A DNA stretch of 64,000 nucleotides, taken from contig NZ_BOPH01000001.1 of NCBI RefSeq assembly GCF_016863655.1, positions 1 to 64,000 on the forward strand, in the 5' to 3' direction. The position numbers and the translations under genes were made by a program. The notes beneath the pieces were generated by a model. It worked only from the letters and a program-made list of their open reading frames with translations. It was not told where the DNA came from and searched no databases. This stretch comes from Virgisporangium ochraceum. GTDB lineage: Bacteria > Actinomycetota > Actinomycetes > Mycobacteriales > Micromonosporaceae. Shown in pieces: positions 35,901 through 43,859 of this stretch (the stretch's first letter is position 1; each line of letters begins with the position of its first letter).

Positions 35901-35975
35901 CGCCGCGCCCTGGCGATATACACCCAGCTCGGCGCGCCCGACGCCGAACGTGTCCGTTACAAAACCGTGACCTGA
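32919..35975 (+). CDS. SARP regulator with NB-ARC and TPR domains (AfsR-like)
   Basis: A 1018-residue transcription activator. It begins with an OmpR-type winged helix (VRYGVLGPLEVG...RQRAVLSLLLLNANRVVPIDEL) and a bacterial transcriptional activation domain to about 245. A Pro/Ala/Gly linker leads to an NB-ARC ATPase with P-loop GMGGVGKTTLA near residue 322 and a Walker B region LLLVLDNAAS. From about 690 it has tetratricopeptide repeats. Such proteins activate secondary-metabolism or development genes. The ATG at 32919 follows AGGGGG. No biosynthetic cluster lies in the window, so the target is likely elsewhere. Confidence 0.92.
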   Translation: MVRVRYGVLGPLEVGLGTERVRPRSRRQRAVLSLLLLNANRVVPIDELIAACWEQPPATAREQTHGVVFRLRGLLGEAGAALRTAPPGYLLEVAPDELDLEVFERLLGIARAHDAAGNPAAASDRIHEALDLWRGPALPDLDAPRMVAEAGRLDELRFQALTSRIELDLRLGREQRLVPELTALVAEHPYREDLRGQLMLALYRTGRQTEALAVYREGRQLLHDEIGVEPGEELRALEQSVLNRDPALGTPEPEPAAGNPKPAAGQEPVAGSPKPADDGPEPVYRNDLPPDVHDLTGRDADLALVLAATRTADQPVVVTVDGMGGVGKTTLAVHAAHRLAGDYPDGRIFLDLRAHSVGQEPLDPRQALGALLRADGVPAELVPDQFEERVARWRARLAGRRLLLVLDNAASAAQVRPLLTTAPGCATIVTSRRRLTGLDRVTSICLEELSPDAAATLFSTVLGGDRAAAEPVAVADVVRLCGYLPLAIQLAGARLRHRPSWTVEHLASRLSDRHRRLTELSAEDRSVASALALSYEPLPDAERWLFRLLAVVPGDDFHRRTIAAAADLDGDDAEDLLQRLVDAHLVEQRVPDRYHLHDLTRQFARETAEREDSAADRTAALDRVLDHLFTAAMPAVDRVAPLRHRIAVESVRRPDLLPDTASAGAARTWLETERATIADAVRMAHEYGRDTRCWRLAQAMSPFYMLRSYFDDWAATHDTALAAARRSGDRLGEAITLAELGTVGWVTARYAEATELCERALAIHRDIGNVNGQAATLRLLGSISQRQGRYADALRHLDGSIALARELSDRRMEANALSSAAIAHFRSGRAETAAELFRSALDRYQEVDDPGGVAATLTNLGYVLIQAGRCREARGHLERSLVLRDTVGDSHTGQTLTNLAIVHRTLGNPRRALEYHDRALESFRLCGDRSGESEALNDLADTLAAVGPDGQAHRHYREALELAVDTGNSFQQARAHEGLARSINDDSPFRDEHRRRALAIYTQLGAPDAERVRYKTVT

Positions 35976-36002
35976 GGCAAGCTACCCACCGGTAACGAGC
36001 GA

Positions 36003-36022
36003 GCGGTACGGTGCGGTACCGC
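36003..36022. promoter_or_regulatory. GCGGTAC repeats upstream of lipase gene
   Basis: GCGGTAC occurs at 36003 and again at 36013, where it extends into the perfect palindrome GCGGTACCGC. The pair lies 46-65 bp before the lipase ATG. It is a possible regulator site with no other support. Confidence 0.3.
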
Positions 36023-36067
36023 ATTGAGTCGCGCCAATGCGCTGCTCAGGCACCTCCGGGAGGCCAC

Positions 36068-37357
36068 ATGTTCCGCGCCTGCCTAGCCGCCGCCGCCCTC
36101 GTCCTCACCGCGACCGTCGGCGTTGCCGCACCCGCCCACGCCGCCCCTACCCCGCCCGCCTTCTACACGCCACCGACCACCCTGCCCGCGGCGAACGGCG
36201 CGCTGGTGCGCACCGAACCGCTCCCGCTGGCGCTGAGCCTGCCCGGGATCACCGGTCCGCTGCCGGGCCGGGCGACCCGCCTGATGTACCGCTCGACCGA
36301 CTCCACAGGCGCGGCCGTCGCCGTGACCGGCGCCTACATCGAACCCACGGCACCGTGGTGGGGCGGGGGCGCCCGGCCGCTGGTCGCGGTCGCCCCCGGG
36401 ACGCTCGGGCAGGGCGACCACTGCTCCGCGTCGCTCGGCCTGCAGTACCCGATCGTCCTGACGCCCGACACGGTGTCGGTCGGCTACGAGATCCTCGCCA
36501 TCTACCGGTTGCTGGTGCGCGGGGTCGCGGTCGTGGTCACCGACTACGTCGGTCTCGGTACCCCGAACCTGATGCACACGTACGTCAACCGCATCGATGG
36601 TGGACGAGCGTTACTGGACGCGGTACGCGCGGCCCGCGCGCTGCCGGACACGTCGCTGACCGCCCGCTCGCCGGTGGGTCTGTACGGCTACAGCCAGGGC
36701 GGCGGCGCGACAGCCGCGGCGGCCGAACTGCAGCCCGGCTACGCACCCGACGTCCGGTTGGCCGGCACGTACGCCGGTGCGCCGCCGGCCGACCTCGCCG
36801 AGGTGACGGCCGGGATCGACGGCACCGACCTCGCGGGCGCGCTGGGTTTCGCGGTGAACGGCTTCCTGCAGTCCGAACCCGCCCTGCGCCCGGTGCTCGA
36901 CCGGCACCTGAACGCGGCCGGCCGCACGGCGCTCGCCCGGCTCGCGACGATGTGCGTCGGCGACGCCATCTTCGCGTACGGCTCCACCCGTAGCACCGCC
37001 TGGACCGTCGACGGTCGCTCGCTGATCGACGTGGCACGGTCGGAACCGGTGGTGCGGGCCGTCTTCGCGAAACAACGCATCGGGACCGGCAGACCGGCGG
37101 GACCGGTACGCATCGCCACCGGTGTCACCGACAACCTGGTGCCGCACCGGCAGGCGCGCACGCTGGCCGTCGACTGGTGCCGTCTCGGCGGCGACGTCAC
37201 CTACGAGGCGGTGATCCTGCCGGAACTGGGACGCGCGCTGCTGAACCACTTCGCGCCCCTCCTGACCGACCAGGAGCCGGCGATCAGCTGGCTCGTCGAC
37301 CGGCTGGCCGGCCGGTGGACGCTGTCGAACTGCTGGAGCATGCCGATCCAGCCGTGA
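36068..37357 (+). CDS. Secreted lipase (LIP family)
   Basis: A 429-residue exported alpha/beta hydrolase. The signal peptide is FRACLAAAALVLTATVGVAAPAHA. The nucleophile elbow GLYGYSQGGGATAAAA, the acid in TGVTDNLVP and the His in LLNHFAP match secretory lipases (pfam03583-type), which have many actinobacterial homologues. Paired Cys residues (DHCSASLG, MCVGD, DWC, NCW) suggest disulphides. The ATG at 36068 follows GGGAGG. The stop is 5 bp from that of the convergent HAAS gene. It could be a target of the adjacent SARP, which is inference. Confidence 0.88.
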   Translation: MFRACLAAAALVLTATVGVAAPAHAAPTPPAFYTPPTTLPAANGALVRTEPLPLALSLPGITGPLPGRATRLMYRSTDSTGAAVAVTGAYIEPTAPWWGGGARPLVAVAPGTLGQGDHCSASLGLQYPIVLTPDTVSVGYEILAIYRLLVRGVAVVVTDYVGLGTPNLMHTYVNRIDGGRALLDAVRAARALPDTSLTARSPVGLYGYSQGGGATAAAAELQPGYAPDVRLAGTYAGAPPADLAEVTAGIDGTDLAGALGFAVNGFLQSEPALRPVLDRHLNAAGRTALARLATMCVGDAIFAYGSTRSTAWTVDGRSLIDVARSEPVVRAVFAKQRIGTGRPAGPVRIATGVTDNLVPHRQARTLAVDWCRLGGDVTYEAVILPELGRALLNHFAPLLTDQEPAISWLVDRLAGRWTLSNCWSMPIQP

Positions 37358-37362
37358 CGACG

Positions 37363-38274
37363 CTACGAGGCGCTGGGGCTGGGGCTGGGGACGGGGCTGA
37401 CACTGGGGCTGACAACGTCTCCGCCCTGCCCGGCGCCTCCGTCCGGAGTCGCCGGGAGTACCTCCTCGGGAAGGCAGCCGCGCCGTTCGACGTAGACGTC
37501 GGTCCGTTCGCAGCCCATCGGTACCCCGATCGGCACCGGATTCCCGCCGCGGTCGTAGACGCGCACGTTCGTGACCGGCCGCCCGTCCGGGGTGTAGACG
37601 TACACCTCCTGCCCACCGTCGTAGACCGCGCCGGAGTCCTGGTAGCTGGGCGGCGTGTAGTAGTAGTCGCCGTCATCGAAGTACATGAAGCCCAACCCGA
37701 CCACGAGCAGGGCGACGCCCGCCGCCGCGAGCCACGCCGGCCGGATCCGGCGCGTCAGCCGCGGCGGCCGCCGGCCGTACCGGATCGACACCATGACCAG
37801 GAGCAGCACCACCGCCCACCCGGTCATCCCGGCGGCGCCGTCATGCGGCACGATGCCCGCGCCACCCATGAACAGGTTCAGCACGACCAGCGCGACCAGG
37901 TAGCCGCGGAGCACCCACCACGCCGGCCGCAGCTGCACGAGGAACTCGACCAGGCTGTCGTACCCGATCAGCTGGCCCACCTGCTCGTCGAACGTCCGCA
38001 GATGTGGCCGCAGCGCCGCCATCGCCGCGTCGAGCCGGCTCGCCCGTCGCTTCGGCGCCGTGACATCGAGGCCCGCGGCCGCCCGCAGCTCTGCCGCGTA
38101 CGCGGCCGGTGGGCCGAGCCGGTCGTCGAGCGACACCGGATCGTCGGCGGCGATCTCGGCGAGGTGGTCGGGCAGGTCTTCGAGCAGCTCCTGCCGTACC
38201 TGCTCGGGAAGGTCGGCGAGAGCGGCCGACACGCCGGCGAAGTAACGGTCGATCTCGGCGGTGCTGACGTTCAT
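37363..38274 (-). CDS. HAAS-domain membrane protein
   Basis: A 303-residue protein. Residues 1-70 form a HAAS signalling domain (STAEIDRYFAGVSAALADLPEQV...LLEDLPDHLAEIAAD). Three or four membrane helices follow, then an extracellular Tyr/Gly-rich tail ending in a Ser/Pro repeat. HAAS proteins are often encoded with PadR regulators, as here: its ATG overlaps the PadR stop as ATGA. They are thought to signal envelope state; the exact role is unknown. Confidence 0.8.
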   Translation of the reverse strand: MNVSTAEIDRYFAGVSAALADLPEQVRQELLEDLPDHLAEIAADDPVSLDDRLGPPAAYAAELRAAAGLDVTAPKRRASRLDAAMAALRPHLRTFDEQVGQLIGYDSLVEFLVQLRPAWWVLRGYLVALVVLNLFMGGAGIVPHDGAAGMTGWAVVLLLVMVSIRYGRRPPRLTRRIRPAWLAAAGVALLVVGLGFMYFDDGDYYYTPPSYQDSGAVYDGGQEVYVYTPDGRPVTNVRVYDRGGNPVPIGVPMGCERTDVYVERRGCLPEEVLPATPDGGAGQGGDVVSPSVSPVPSPSPSAS

Positions 38275-38597
38275 GCGGAGGTCCCGTCGAGGAGTTGGTC
38301 CATTGTGGACACGAAGCCGCGCCACACCTTGCCCGACCGGTCGAGGTGCGCCCGGCCGGCGGCGTTGAGGGCGTAGTACTTGCGGTGTGGACCCTCGTCG
38401 CTCGGCACCACGTACGTGGTGAGGTATCCGGCCTGGAACAGGCGACGCAGCGTGCCGTAGACCGACGCGTCACCGACGTCCTCGAGGCCGGCCGTGCGGA
38501 GCCGGCGCAGGATGTCGTATCCGTACCCGTCGTCGTGCCGCAGCGCGGCGAGCACGGCCAGGTCGAGCACGCCCTTGAGCAGCTGGGTGACGTCCAC
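38271..38597 (-). CDS. PadR-family transcriptional repressor
   Basis: A 108-residue winged-helix regulator with the PadR core VTQLLKGVLDLAVLAALRHD...GYDILRRL, the recognition helix region SVYGTLRRLFQAGYLTTYVV and the C-terminal dimer helix (RGFVSTMDQLLDG). The GTG at 38597 is preferred over 38606 because a TAGTGT box lies 7 nt before it, consistent with a leaderless message. It is coupled to the HAAS gene. It probably represses its own operon. Confidence 0.88.
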   Translation of the reverse strand: MDVTQLLKGVLDLAVLAALRHDDGYGYDILRRLRTAGLEDVGDASVYGTLRRLFQAGYLTTYVVPSDEGPHRKYYALNAAGRAHLDRSGKVWRGFVSTMDQLLDGTSA

Positions 38598-38604
38598 GCA
38601 CCGC

Positions 38605-38610
38605 ACACTA
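38605..38610 (-). promoter_or_regulatory. -10 box of leaderless padR-HAAS operon
   Basis: TAGTGT on the minus strand lies 7 nt before the GTG at 38597. The 70-bp divergent region holds no clear long palindrome. Confidence 0.45.
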
Positions 38611-38680
38611 GCTCGCTATGCGAAGTACCGTCAACAGCGGAGTTGCGCGGCGCTTTGATGCGGCCCCGCACAATGGCGGC

Positions 38681-39157
38681 ATGCGTGTCGACGATCCGTC
38701 CGGGCGGACCTGGTGGGTGGGCCGGCGCTGGCTGCCGTGGAAGCCGCGCAAGCGCGCCCGCGTCAGCAGGTTCAACGACGGCGCGCTGGAGTTCCTGGAG
38801 GTGGTCGAGCACCCGGTGCTGCTGGTGGTGTTCCTGCTCTTCCTGTTCCCGATCCTGGCCGTGCTCCTGCTCCTGCTGCTGGAGTGGCTGGCGGTGCTCG
38901 CGGTGCTGCCGCTGCTCGTGCTCGCGCGCCTCGCCCTGCCGGTGCCGTGGACGGTCGTCGCCCGCCGGCGCGACTCCGACGGCACGCGGTTCCGGTACGC
39001 GGTCTCCGTGCGGGGGCTCGCGGCGTCACGGGCGCTGATCGCCACCGCCGCCGACGAGATCGCGCGCACCGGCGCACCGACGTCGTTCGGGGCGCCGAAC
39101 GTGCGCCCCGGTCGCCGCCGTGGCCGGGCGGTCCGCCCGGCCAGGTCGTCCCGGTAG
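38681..39157 (+). CDS. Small membrane protein of unknown function
   Basis: A 158-residue protein with a basic N-terminus (PWKPRKRARVSRFND), two closely spaced very hydrophobic helices (about 40-85, LLLLLLEWLAVLAVLPLL) and a basic cytoplasmic tail. It resembles actinobacterial DUF983-like or general membrane proteins, but I do not recognise a function. The ATG at 38681 has no ribosome site; CACAAT 6 nt upstream is a weak variant of the leaderless -10 pattern. It ends 10 bp from the convergent exporter gene. Confidence 0.65.
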   Translation: MRVDDPSGRTWWVGRRWLPWKPRKRARVSRFNDGALEFLEVVEHPVLLVVFLLFLFPILAVLLLLLLEWLAVLAVLPLLVLARLALPVPWTVVARRRDSDGTRFRYAVSVRGLAASRALIATAADEIARTGAPTSFGAPNVRPGRRRGRAVRPARSSR

Positions 39158-39167
39158 CGGCCGCCGG

Positions 39168-40163
39168 TCAGGCGATGCGGGTGCCCTTCGTCAGCTCCCG
39201 CACCGGGGTCTGCAGCCGACGGACGGTGATCATGACCGATCCGGCGCCGAGCAGCAGGTTGAACGCGAGGCCGTACGGCCACACCGGCGACGTCGGCCAG
39301 TCGCCGCTGCCGTCGTAGCTGTCGTAGTAGGCCCGCTCCTCCTCGGGCGAGAAGCGCATCCGGCGCACGTCGCGGCCGATCTCGCCGAGCGGGTCGCCGA
39401 CGGGCGGCGCCTCCAGGTCGCCGGTCTTCGGGTCACGCTTCATCGGCACCTGCGGCGCGGAGTCGGCCAGCACCACGAACGGGTTCGGGGCGACGAGCCA
39501 CCAGACCCGGTCCTCGCGGTCGCCGTAGTACCCGCCGCCCGACAGCGGGAGCGCCAGCACGAACGCGAGCAGCGTGCCGAGGCTCAACGCGAACACCGTG
39601 ACGTACGACAGCAGCGCCGAGGTGATGCTGCGGGCCAGCATCGCCGACAGCGCCTGCGACACGGCACAGACCACCCCGACCAGCAGGGCCACCACGAACA
39701 GCACCACGGCCGCCCGCCAGATGCCCACCCCGCCGCGCAGGATCGACCAGCCGACGAACGGCAACGTCAACGCCAGCGCGCCGACCCCGACGGCCCACCC
39801 GGCGAGCAGCTTGCCGACCGCGATGTCCCCCGCGGCCAGCCGGGTGATCTGCAACGTGGCGAGCGTGCCGCGTTCCCGGTCGCCGTTGATGGACTGCGCG
39901 GTGAGCGCCGGGCTGATGATGAGCGCGAGCGCGAGCACGAACAGCATCAGCGCGCCGAACAGCGGGATGCCCTGCCACCGCTCGCCCGCCCAGGCGAGAC
40001 TGCCCCGGTACGACGAGAACGACGACGAGAACCCGGCCTCGAACAGCACCGTGAACAGGAACACGACGCCGACCCACGCGGCCATCAGCCAGCGCCACCG
40101 GCCGGTGCGGTACCGCACCAGGAACTCCTGCCGGAAGACCAGCGCCACCCCGTGTCTGCTCAT
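39168..40163 (-). CDS. ABC-2 type exporter permease
   Basis: A 331-residue membrane subunit with six helices. The conserved region ALIISPALTAQSINGDRERGTLATLQITRL with ERGTL is typical of ABC-2/NatB-like permeases. A soluble loop of about 80 residues before the last helix is rich in charged and Pro residues (PVGDPLGEIGRDVRRMRFS in part). The ATG at 40163 follows GAGGC. It lies 13 bp after the ATPase gene of the same operon. The exported substrate is unknown. Confidence 0.88.
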   Translation of the reverse strand: MSRHGVALVFRQEFLVRYRTGRWRWLMAAWVGVVFLFTVLFEAGFSSSFSSYRGSLAWAGERWQGIPLFGALMLFVLALALIISPALTAQSINGDRERGTLATLQITRLAAGDIAVGKLLAGWAVGVGALALTLPFVGWSILRGGVGIWRAAVVLFVVALLVGVVCAVSQALSAMLARSITSALLSYVTVFALSLGTLLAFVLALPLSGGGYYGDREDRVWWLVAPNPFVVLADSAPQVPMKRDPKTGDLEAPPVGDPLGEIGRDVRRMRFSPEEERAYYDSYDGSGDWPTSPVWPYGLAFNLLLGAGSVMITVRRLQTPVRELTKGTRIA

Positions 40164-40176
40164 CGTGCCTCCCGTT

Positions 40177-41103
40177 TCAGAACCGGTCCTCGGTGAGCGC
40201 CAGGTAGGCGTTCTCCAGCTGGCTGCCGATGGGTCCGTACGCGACCACCCGCACCCCGTCGGCGATCAGGCCGGCGAGCAGGTCGGCCGCCGCGTCCTCG
40301 GTCATCAGCGGCAGCTCGATGCCGCCGGTGGTCGCGTCGCCCGCCTCGACGCCCCGGCGGTGCAGGGCCGCGCGGAGCGCCTCGTCGTCGATGGCGCGCA
40401 CCCGCCACGTGACCGCGCTCGCGCGGACGAGCACGCGCATGTCGTGCTGCCCCGCGTCGCGTCCACCCGTGATGAACACGACCCGGTCGGCGATCTCCTC
40501 GAGCTCGGTGAGGATGTGGCTCGACACCAGCACGGCCGCTCCCTTCGCGGCGAGTCCGCGCAGAACGTCACGAAGCTCGATGCGCGACCGGGGGTCGAGA
40601 CCCGACGCCGGTTCGTCGAGCAGCAGGACGGCCGGGTCGTGCAGCATCGCGCGGCCCAGCGCGAGCCGCTGTTTCTGCCCGCGGCTGAGCACGTGCACGG
40701 GACGCCCCGCGTAGTCCTCCAGGTGGGTGACGCCCAGCGTCTCGGCGACCCGCGCCCGGCCGACCGTGTCGGGCAGCCGGTACGCGTCGGCGAAGAACTT
40801 CAGGTACTCCCAGGCGGTCAGCTGGTCGTAGACCCCGAACGCGTCGGGCATCCAGCCCATCCGGGCCCGCACGCCCACGGGGTCGGCGACCGGGTCGAGC
40901 CCGGCCACCCGGACGTGGCCCGAGTCGGGCGCCAGCAGGGTCGCGAGCATCAGCAGCAGCGTGGTCTTGCCGGCGCCGTTCGGCCCGACCAGGGCCGTGA
41001 CCTCGCCGTAGGGCGCGGTGAGGCTCAGCCCACGGACCGCCTCGACGTTTCCGAACCGCCGGGTGAGGCCCTGGGCGTCGACACCCAGATCGTGAGCGAT
41101 CAT
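40177..41103 (-). CDS. ABC-2 type exporter ATPase
   Basis: A 308-residue ATP-binding subunit with Walker A GPNGAGKTT, signature LSRGQKQRL (Arg in place of the usual Gly), Walker B VLLLDEPASGLDP and H-loop SSH. A 70-residue C-terminal domain (RVRAIDDEALRAALHRRGVE...) is the regulatory extension seen in NatA/DrrA-like pumps. The ATG at 41103 follows GGAGGT. It is first in the operon, followed by its permease. Confidence 0.92.
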   Translation of the reverse strand: MIAHDLGVDAQGLTRRFGNVEAVRGLSLTAPYGEVTALVGPNGAGKTTLLLMLATLLAPDSGHVRVAGLDPVADPVGVRARMGWMPDAFGVYDQLTAWEYLKFFADAYRLPDTVGRARVAETLGVTHLEDYAGRPVHVLSRGQKQRLALGRAMLHDPAVLLLDEPASGLDPRSRIELRDVLRGLAAKGAAVLVSSHILTELEEIADRVVFITGGRDAGQHDMRVLVRASAVTWRVRAIDDEALRAALHRRGVEAGDATTGGIELPLMTEDAAADLLAGLIADGVRVVAYGPIGSQLENAYLALTEDRF

Positions 41104-41196
41104 GTGGGACCTCCGCGGCCGGGCTGTGCGCGCTACAGCCGTAAAGACGCGGCGCTACCCCGCTTCGGTTCCTACCTTCACCGAATCCGCACAGAA

Positions 41197-41275
41197 TCAG
41201 GCTGCCGCCGCCCTCCGGACGAGGCCGACGAGCAGCTTCTCGGTCGCGGGGGTCAGCTCCGTGAGGGCGGTAGGC
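41197..41275 (-). pseudogene. Possible C-terminal gene remnant
   Basis: Within the 190-bp gap between the exporter ATPase and the phosphotransferase, one minus-strand frame reads TALTELTPATEKLLVGLVRR and ends in four Ala and a stop. It resembles the last helix of MarR-type regulators. The frame has no start of its own, so at best this is a fragment. The match is short and may be chance. Confidence 0.25.
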
Positions 41276-41293
41276 GGTCGGCCACTGACCGGT

Positions 41294-42223
41294 TCAGGTG
41301 TAGCGGGTCCAGACGGCGTCGTCGTCGCCGGCGAGGAGGGTGCGGACGCGGTGGGCCAACTGCTGGGCCACGTCGGCGCGGCCGTCGAAGGCGCCGAACG
41401 TGCTGGTGGCCATCTGCAGGTCGCGCACGGCACGCAGCGCCGGCCAGCCGGGCCAGGCCGTGACGTCGAAGCCGTAGGCGTCGGCGAAGGCGGCGTAGGC
41501 CGCGCGGGGTCGGCCCATCCGCTCGGTGCCGTGTGCCGGCGGGGTGAGGTCCCATTCGCGGGGACCGGCGCAGACGCTGTCGAGGTCGCACAGCAGGGCC
41601 TCGCCGCTCGTGGCGAGCAGCAGGTTCCCGGTGTGGACGTCGCCGTGGAGGACCCCGGCCGGCAGGTGCCAGGCGACGTCTGCCAGCGCCCGCTCCACGG
41701 CGTCGCACCGTTCGCGCAGGGCGGCGACGAGGTCGTCGAGGTCCAGGCCGACCTCGTCGCGGCACCAGGGGCGCATCCAGTCGGCACCGACCGCGCGGTC
41801 GATCCGGCGCCGGGCCTTGGCGACCGGCTCCCACGGCGGGAGGTCCGCGTCCAGCGTCTCCAGCCGGTGGATCGTCCGCACCGGTCCGGCGAGGTCGACC
41901 GGTTCTGGTGTCCGGCCGGTGGTGGGTACGTCGAGCCACACCGTCGCCGCCCATCCACCGGCGACGATCGGTTGCGGACCCACGTCGGCCAGCCGGATCG
42001 TCGGCGCGTCGACAGCGGCCAGCGCCGTCGCGTGGGACACGGTCCGTTCCGCGGTCGCGGGGCTGGCGTTCATCCGGATCACGAACGGCGGTACCCGGTA
42101 GACCGCGTTGATCGTGTATTTGACCGGTTCCGCCCGGGCCGCGTCGGCACCGATCCGGTCACATACGACACGCAGGGTCTCGTGCAGCCTCCGGGCGACC
42201 GTCTCATCCAGCCTCGTGGCCAT
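41294..42223 (-). CDS. Aminoglycoside phosphotransferase-like kinase
   Basis: A 309-residue member of the APH/choline-kinase family. The catalytic loop HGDVHTGNLLL (Asp and Asn of HxDxxxxN) and the metal motif LCDLDSVCAG (normally DxD) are present, as is a Lys-containing N-lobe strand (VKYTINAVYRV). Many chromosomal members phosphorylate metabolites or have unknown substrates, so resistance should not be assumed. The ATG at 42223 follows GGGACGG. It is divergent from the small membrane protein at 42306. Confidence 0.82.
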   Translation of the reverse strand: MATRLDETVARRLHETLRVVCDRIGADAARAEPVKYTINAVYRVPPFVIRMNASPATAERTVSHATALAAVDAPTIRLADVGPQPIVAGGWAATVWLDVPTTGRTPEPVDLAGPVRTIHRLETLDADLPPWEPVAKARRRIDRAVGADWMRPWCRDEVGLDLDDLVAALRERCDAVERALADVAWHLPAGVLHGDVHTGNLLLATSGEALLCDLDSVCAGPREWDLTPPAHGTERMGRPRAAYAAFADAYGFDVTAWPGWPALRAVRDLQMATSTFGAFDGRADVAQQLAHRVRTLLAGDDDAVWTRYT

Positions 42224-42305
42224 GCCGTCCCGTCCCTTCGCCGAGCGGATATGACCCGAATGTAGGGGCAGACAGGCGGCCGGCGATACGGCATCATTTC
42301 GCGGC

Positions 42306-42701
42306 GTGATTCGTCTCTACGGGCTGCTGATGCTGATCGACCTGGCACTGCTGGTCATCGCGCTGATCGACTGTCTGTCCACTGAGGAGTTCAGTGTCCG
42401 GAACCTGCCCAAGGTCGTGTGGGTGTTCGTGATCCTGCTCTTCTCACCCATTGGGGCGATCGCCTGGTTCGTGGCGGGTCGGCCGCAGAAGTCCCCGATC
42501 GGCCGGGGTGGCCAGTGGCGGCCCGGCGCCGGCTTCCCGGAGCGCGAGCGTCCCCGTCCCCTCGCACCCGACGACGACCCGCAGTTCCTGCAGTCGGTCG
42601 AGCGCAGCCGCCGGGCCGACGAGGAGCTGTTCGACAAGTGGGAGGCCGACCTGAAGCGCCGCGAGGAGGAGCTCAAGCGCCGCGAGGGCGATCAGGCCTG
42701 A
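42306..42701 (+). CDS. PLDc_N-domain small membrane protein
   Basis: A 131-residue protein with two membrane helices matching the PLDc_N family: LYGLLMLIDLALLVIALIDC and VVWVFVILLFSPIGAIAWF. A Pro/Arg stretch follows, then a charged coiled-coil tail (ADEELFDKWEADLKRREEEL). In longer proteins this domain precedes phospholipase D domains, but here it stands alone. The function is unknown. The start is GTG. Confidence 0.8.
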   Translation: MIRLYGLLMLIDLALLVIALIDCLSTEEFSVRNLPKVVWVFVILLFSPIGAIAWFVAGRPQKSPIGRGGQWRPGAGFPERERPRPLAPDDDPQFLQSVERSRRADEELFDKWEADLKRREEELKRREGDQA

Positions 42702-42711
42702 GATCCGCGGT

Positions 42712-42745
42712 CCGGCGCCCCGGCCTCGGGGTTTCGCGGGGCCGG
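42712..42745. terminator. Imperfect hairpin between convergent genes
   Basis: CCGG(CG)CCCCG at 42712-42722 pairs with CGGGGCCGG at 42737-42745, giving nine base pairs with a 2-nt bulge. It lies between the PLDc_N stop and the SnoaL-like stop and may end both transcripts. Confidence 0.4.
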
Positions 42746-42750
42746 TCGTG

Positions 42751-43116
42751 TCAGGCCGGCGCGAACAGCGGCGCGAGGTCGACGTAGATGCGGTAGTCGG
42801 TGATCAGGCCGGCGTCGTCGCGGGTGAAGATGGTGACCGCGGGCACCCGGACGCACCGGTCGTCGGCGCGGTCGTACTCCACGGTCAGCTCGGCGACGGT
42901 GTCGGCGCCGTCCTCCCAGCGGTTGCGGAGCTCGTGACGCAGGCCGCGGATGCCGGCGAAGAAGCCCTCCACGGCGGCGGCGATGCCGTCCGGACCGACG
43001 ATCGGGTCGGCGTTGCCGAACACGAACCGTCCCTCGGGTGCGAACAGCGCGGCGAACCCCCGCGCGTCGCGCTTGTCGACGATGGCGAACACGTATGCGG
43101 TGAAGTCGGTGGACAC
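42751..43116 (-). CDS. SnoaL-like (NTF2 fold) protein
   Basis: A 121-residue NTF2-fold protein: helices VSTDFTAYVFAIVDKRDARGFAAL in part, then FAPEGRFVFGNADPIVGPDGI, and strands ending ITDYRIYVDLAPLFAP. This pattern occurs in SnoaL-like hydroxylase or isomerase relatives. The GTG at 43116 is taken as start; a GTG at 43125 is possible. It lies 53 bp after the DUF899 gene on the same strand and may share its transcript. Confidence 0.78.
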   Translation of the reverse strand: MSTDFTAYVFAIVDKRDARGFAALFAPEGRFVFGNADPIVGPDGIAAAVEGFFAGIRGLRHELRNRWEDGADTVAELTVEYDRADDRCVRVPAVTIFTRDDAGLITDYRIYVDLAPLFAPA

Positions 43117-43169
43117 GTCGGCCACGACACCACCACCGTCGACAGGGCGCCATACGCAGATCTCCGTAG

Positions 43170-43859
43170 TCAGAGCCTCGACCACTGCGGGATCGGGCGG
43201 CCGTCCGACCGCAGGGTGTCGTCGTCGGGGCCGCGCCGCGGCCAGCCGGCCGGCGAGTCCTCCCACGCCTCCTGCCGTCCGCGGACGGTGAGATCCATGA
43301 GCGCGTAGCTGTAGTCCATGGCCTCCACGCCGCGGCGGGTGGTCCAGTAGGTCTCGAAGACGCGGTCGCCGTCGCGCAGGTAGCAGACGAGGTGCATCAT
43401 CCCGACGTGGCGGCCCTCGAGCAGGGTGTCGAGGGCGCCGCCCTGCGCGGAGTACCACGGCATGGTCCAGCGCATGAACCGGTGGTAGCGCCGGCCCTCG
43501 TCGTCCGGGCCCTGGCAGACCACCGCGTAGGTGATGTCGCGGGAGTGCAGCGGCGCCAGCTCCGCGACCTGTGTGGTGTACCAGGTGCAGCCCTCGCACT
43601 GGTCCTCCGTCGGCCGGCCGGCGTTCCACATGAAGTAGTAGAGGACGAGCTGCGTGCGGCCCTGGAACGCGTCGAGCAGCGTGACCGTTCCGTCGGGCCC
43701 GGTCAACGGGGTGTCGGCGGGCACCTCGACCATCGGCAGCCGGCGGCGGGCCGCGGCGATCGCGTCACCTTCCCGCGTGTGTGCCTTCTCGCGCGGACGC
43801 AACCGGTCGACCTCCGCCTGGAACGCGGTCCGGTCGACGATCGGCGGCAAGCTGTTCAT
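43170..43859 (-). CDS. DUF899 thioredoxin-like protein
   Basis: A 229-residue thioredoxin-fold protein of the DUF899 group. It has the strand LVLYYFMWNAGRPTEDQCEGC, with a CxxC (CEGC) at the position of a redox centre, followed by YTTQVAELAPLHSRDITYAVV. It may reduce or sense oxidants, but the family is uncharacterised. The ATG at 43859 follows GAGGGAGA. Its first 95 nt overlap the end of the MFS gene in another frame, so the two are on one transcript. Confidence 0.8.
   Translation of the reverse strand: MNSLPPIVDRTAFQAEVDRLRPREKAHTREGDAIAAARRRLPMVEVPADTPLTGPDGTVTLLDAFQGRTQLVLYYFMWNAGRPTEDQCEGCTWYTTQVAELAPLHSRDITYAVVCQGPDDEGRRYHRFMRWTMPWYSAQGGALDTLLEGRHVGMMHLVCYLRDGDRVFETYWTTRRGVEAMDYSYALMDLTVRGRQEAWEDSPAGWPRRGPDDDTLRSDGRPIPQWSRL

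Noticed and set aside
41197..41275. A complete small MarR-type gene
   Set aside because: Only a helix-like C-terminal piece with no start or winged-helix core is present, so it is listed only as a doubtful remnant.
41294..42223. Aminoglycoside resistance gene
   Set aside because: It has the APH fold, but many chromosomal members have other substrates and nothing here points to resistance.
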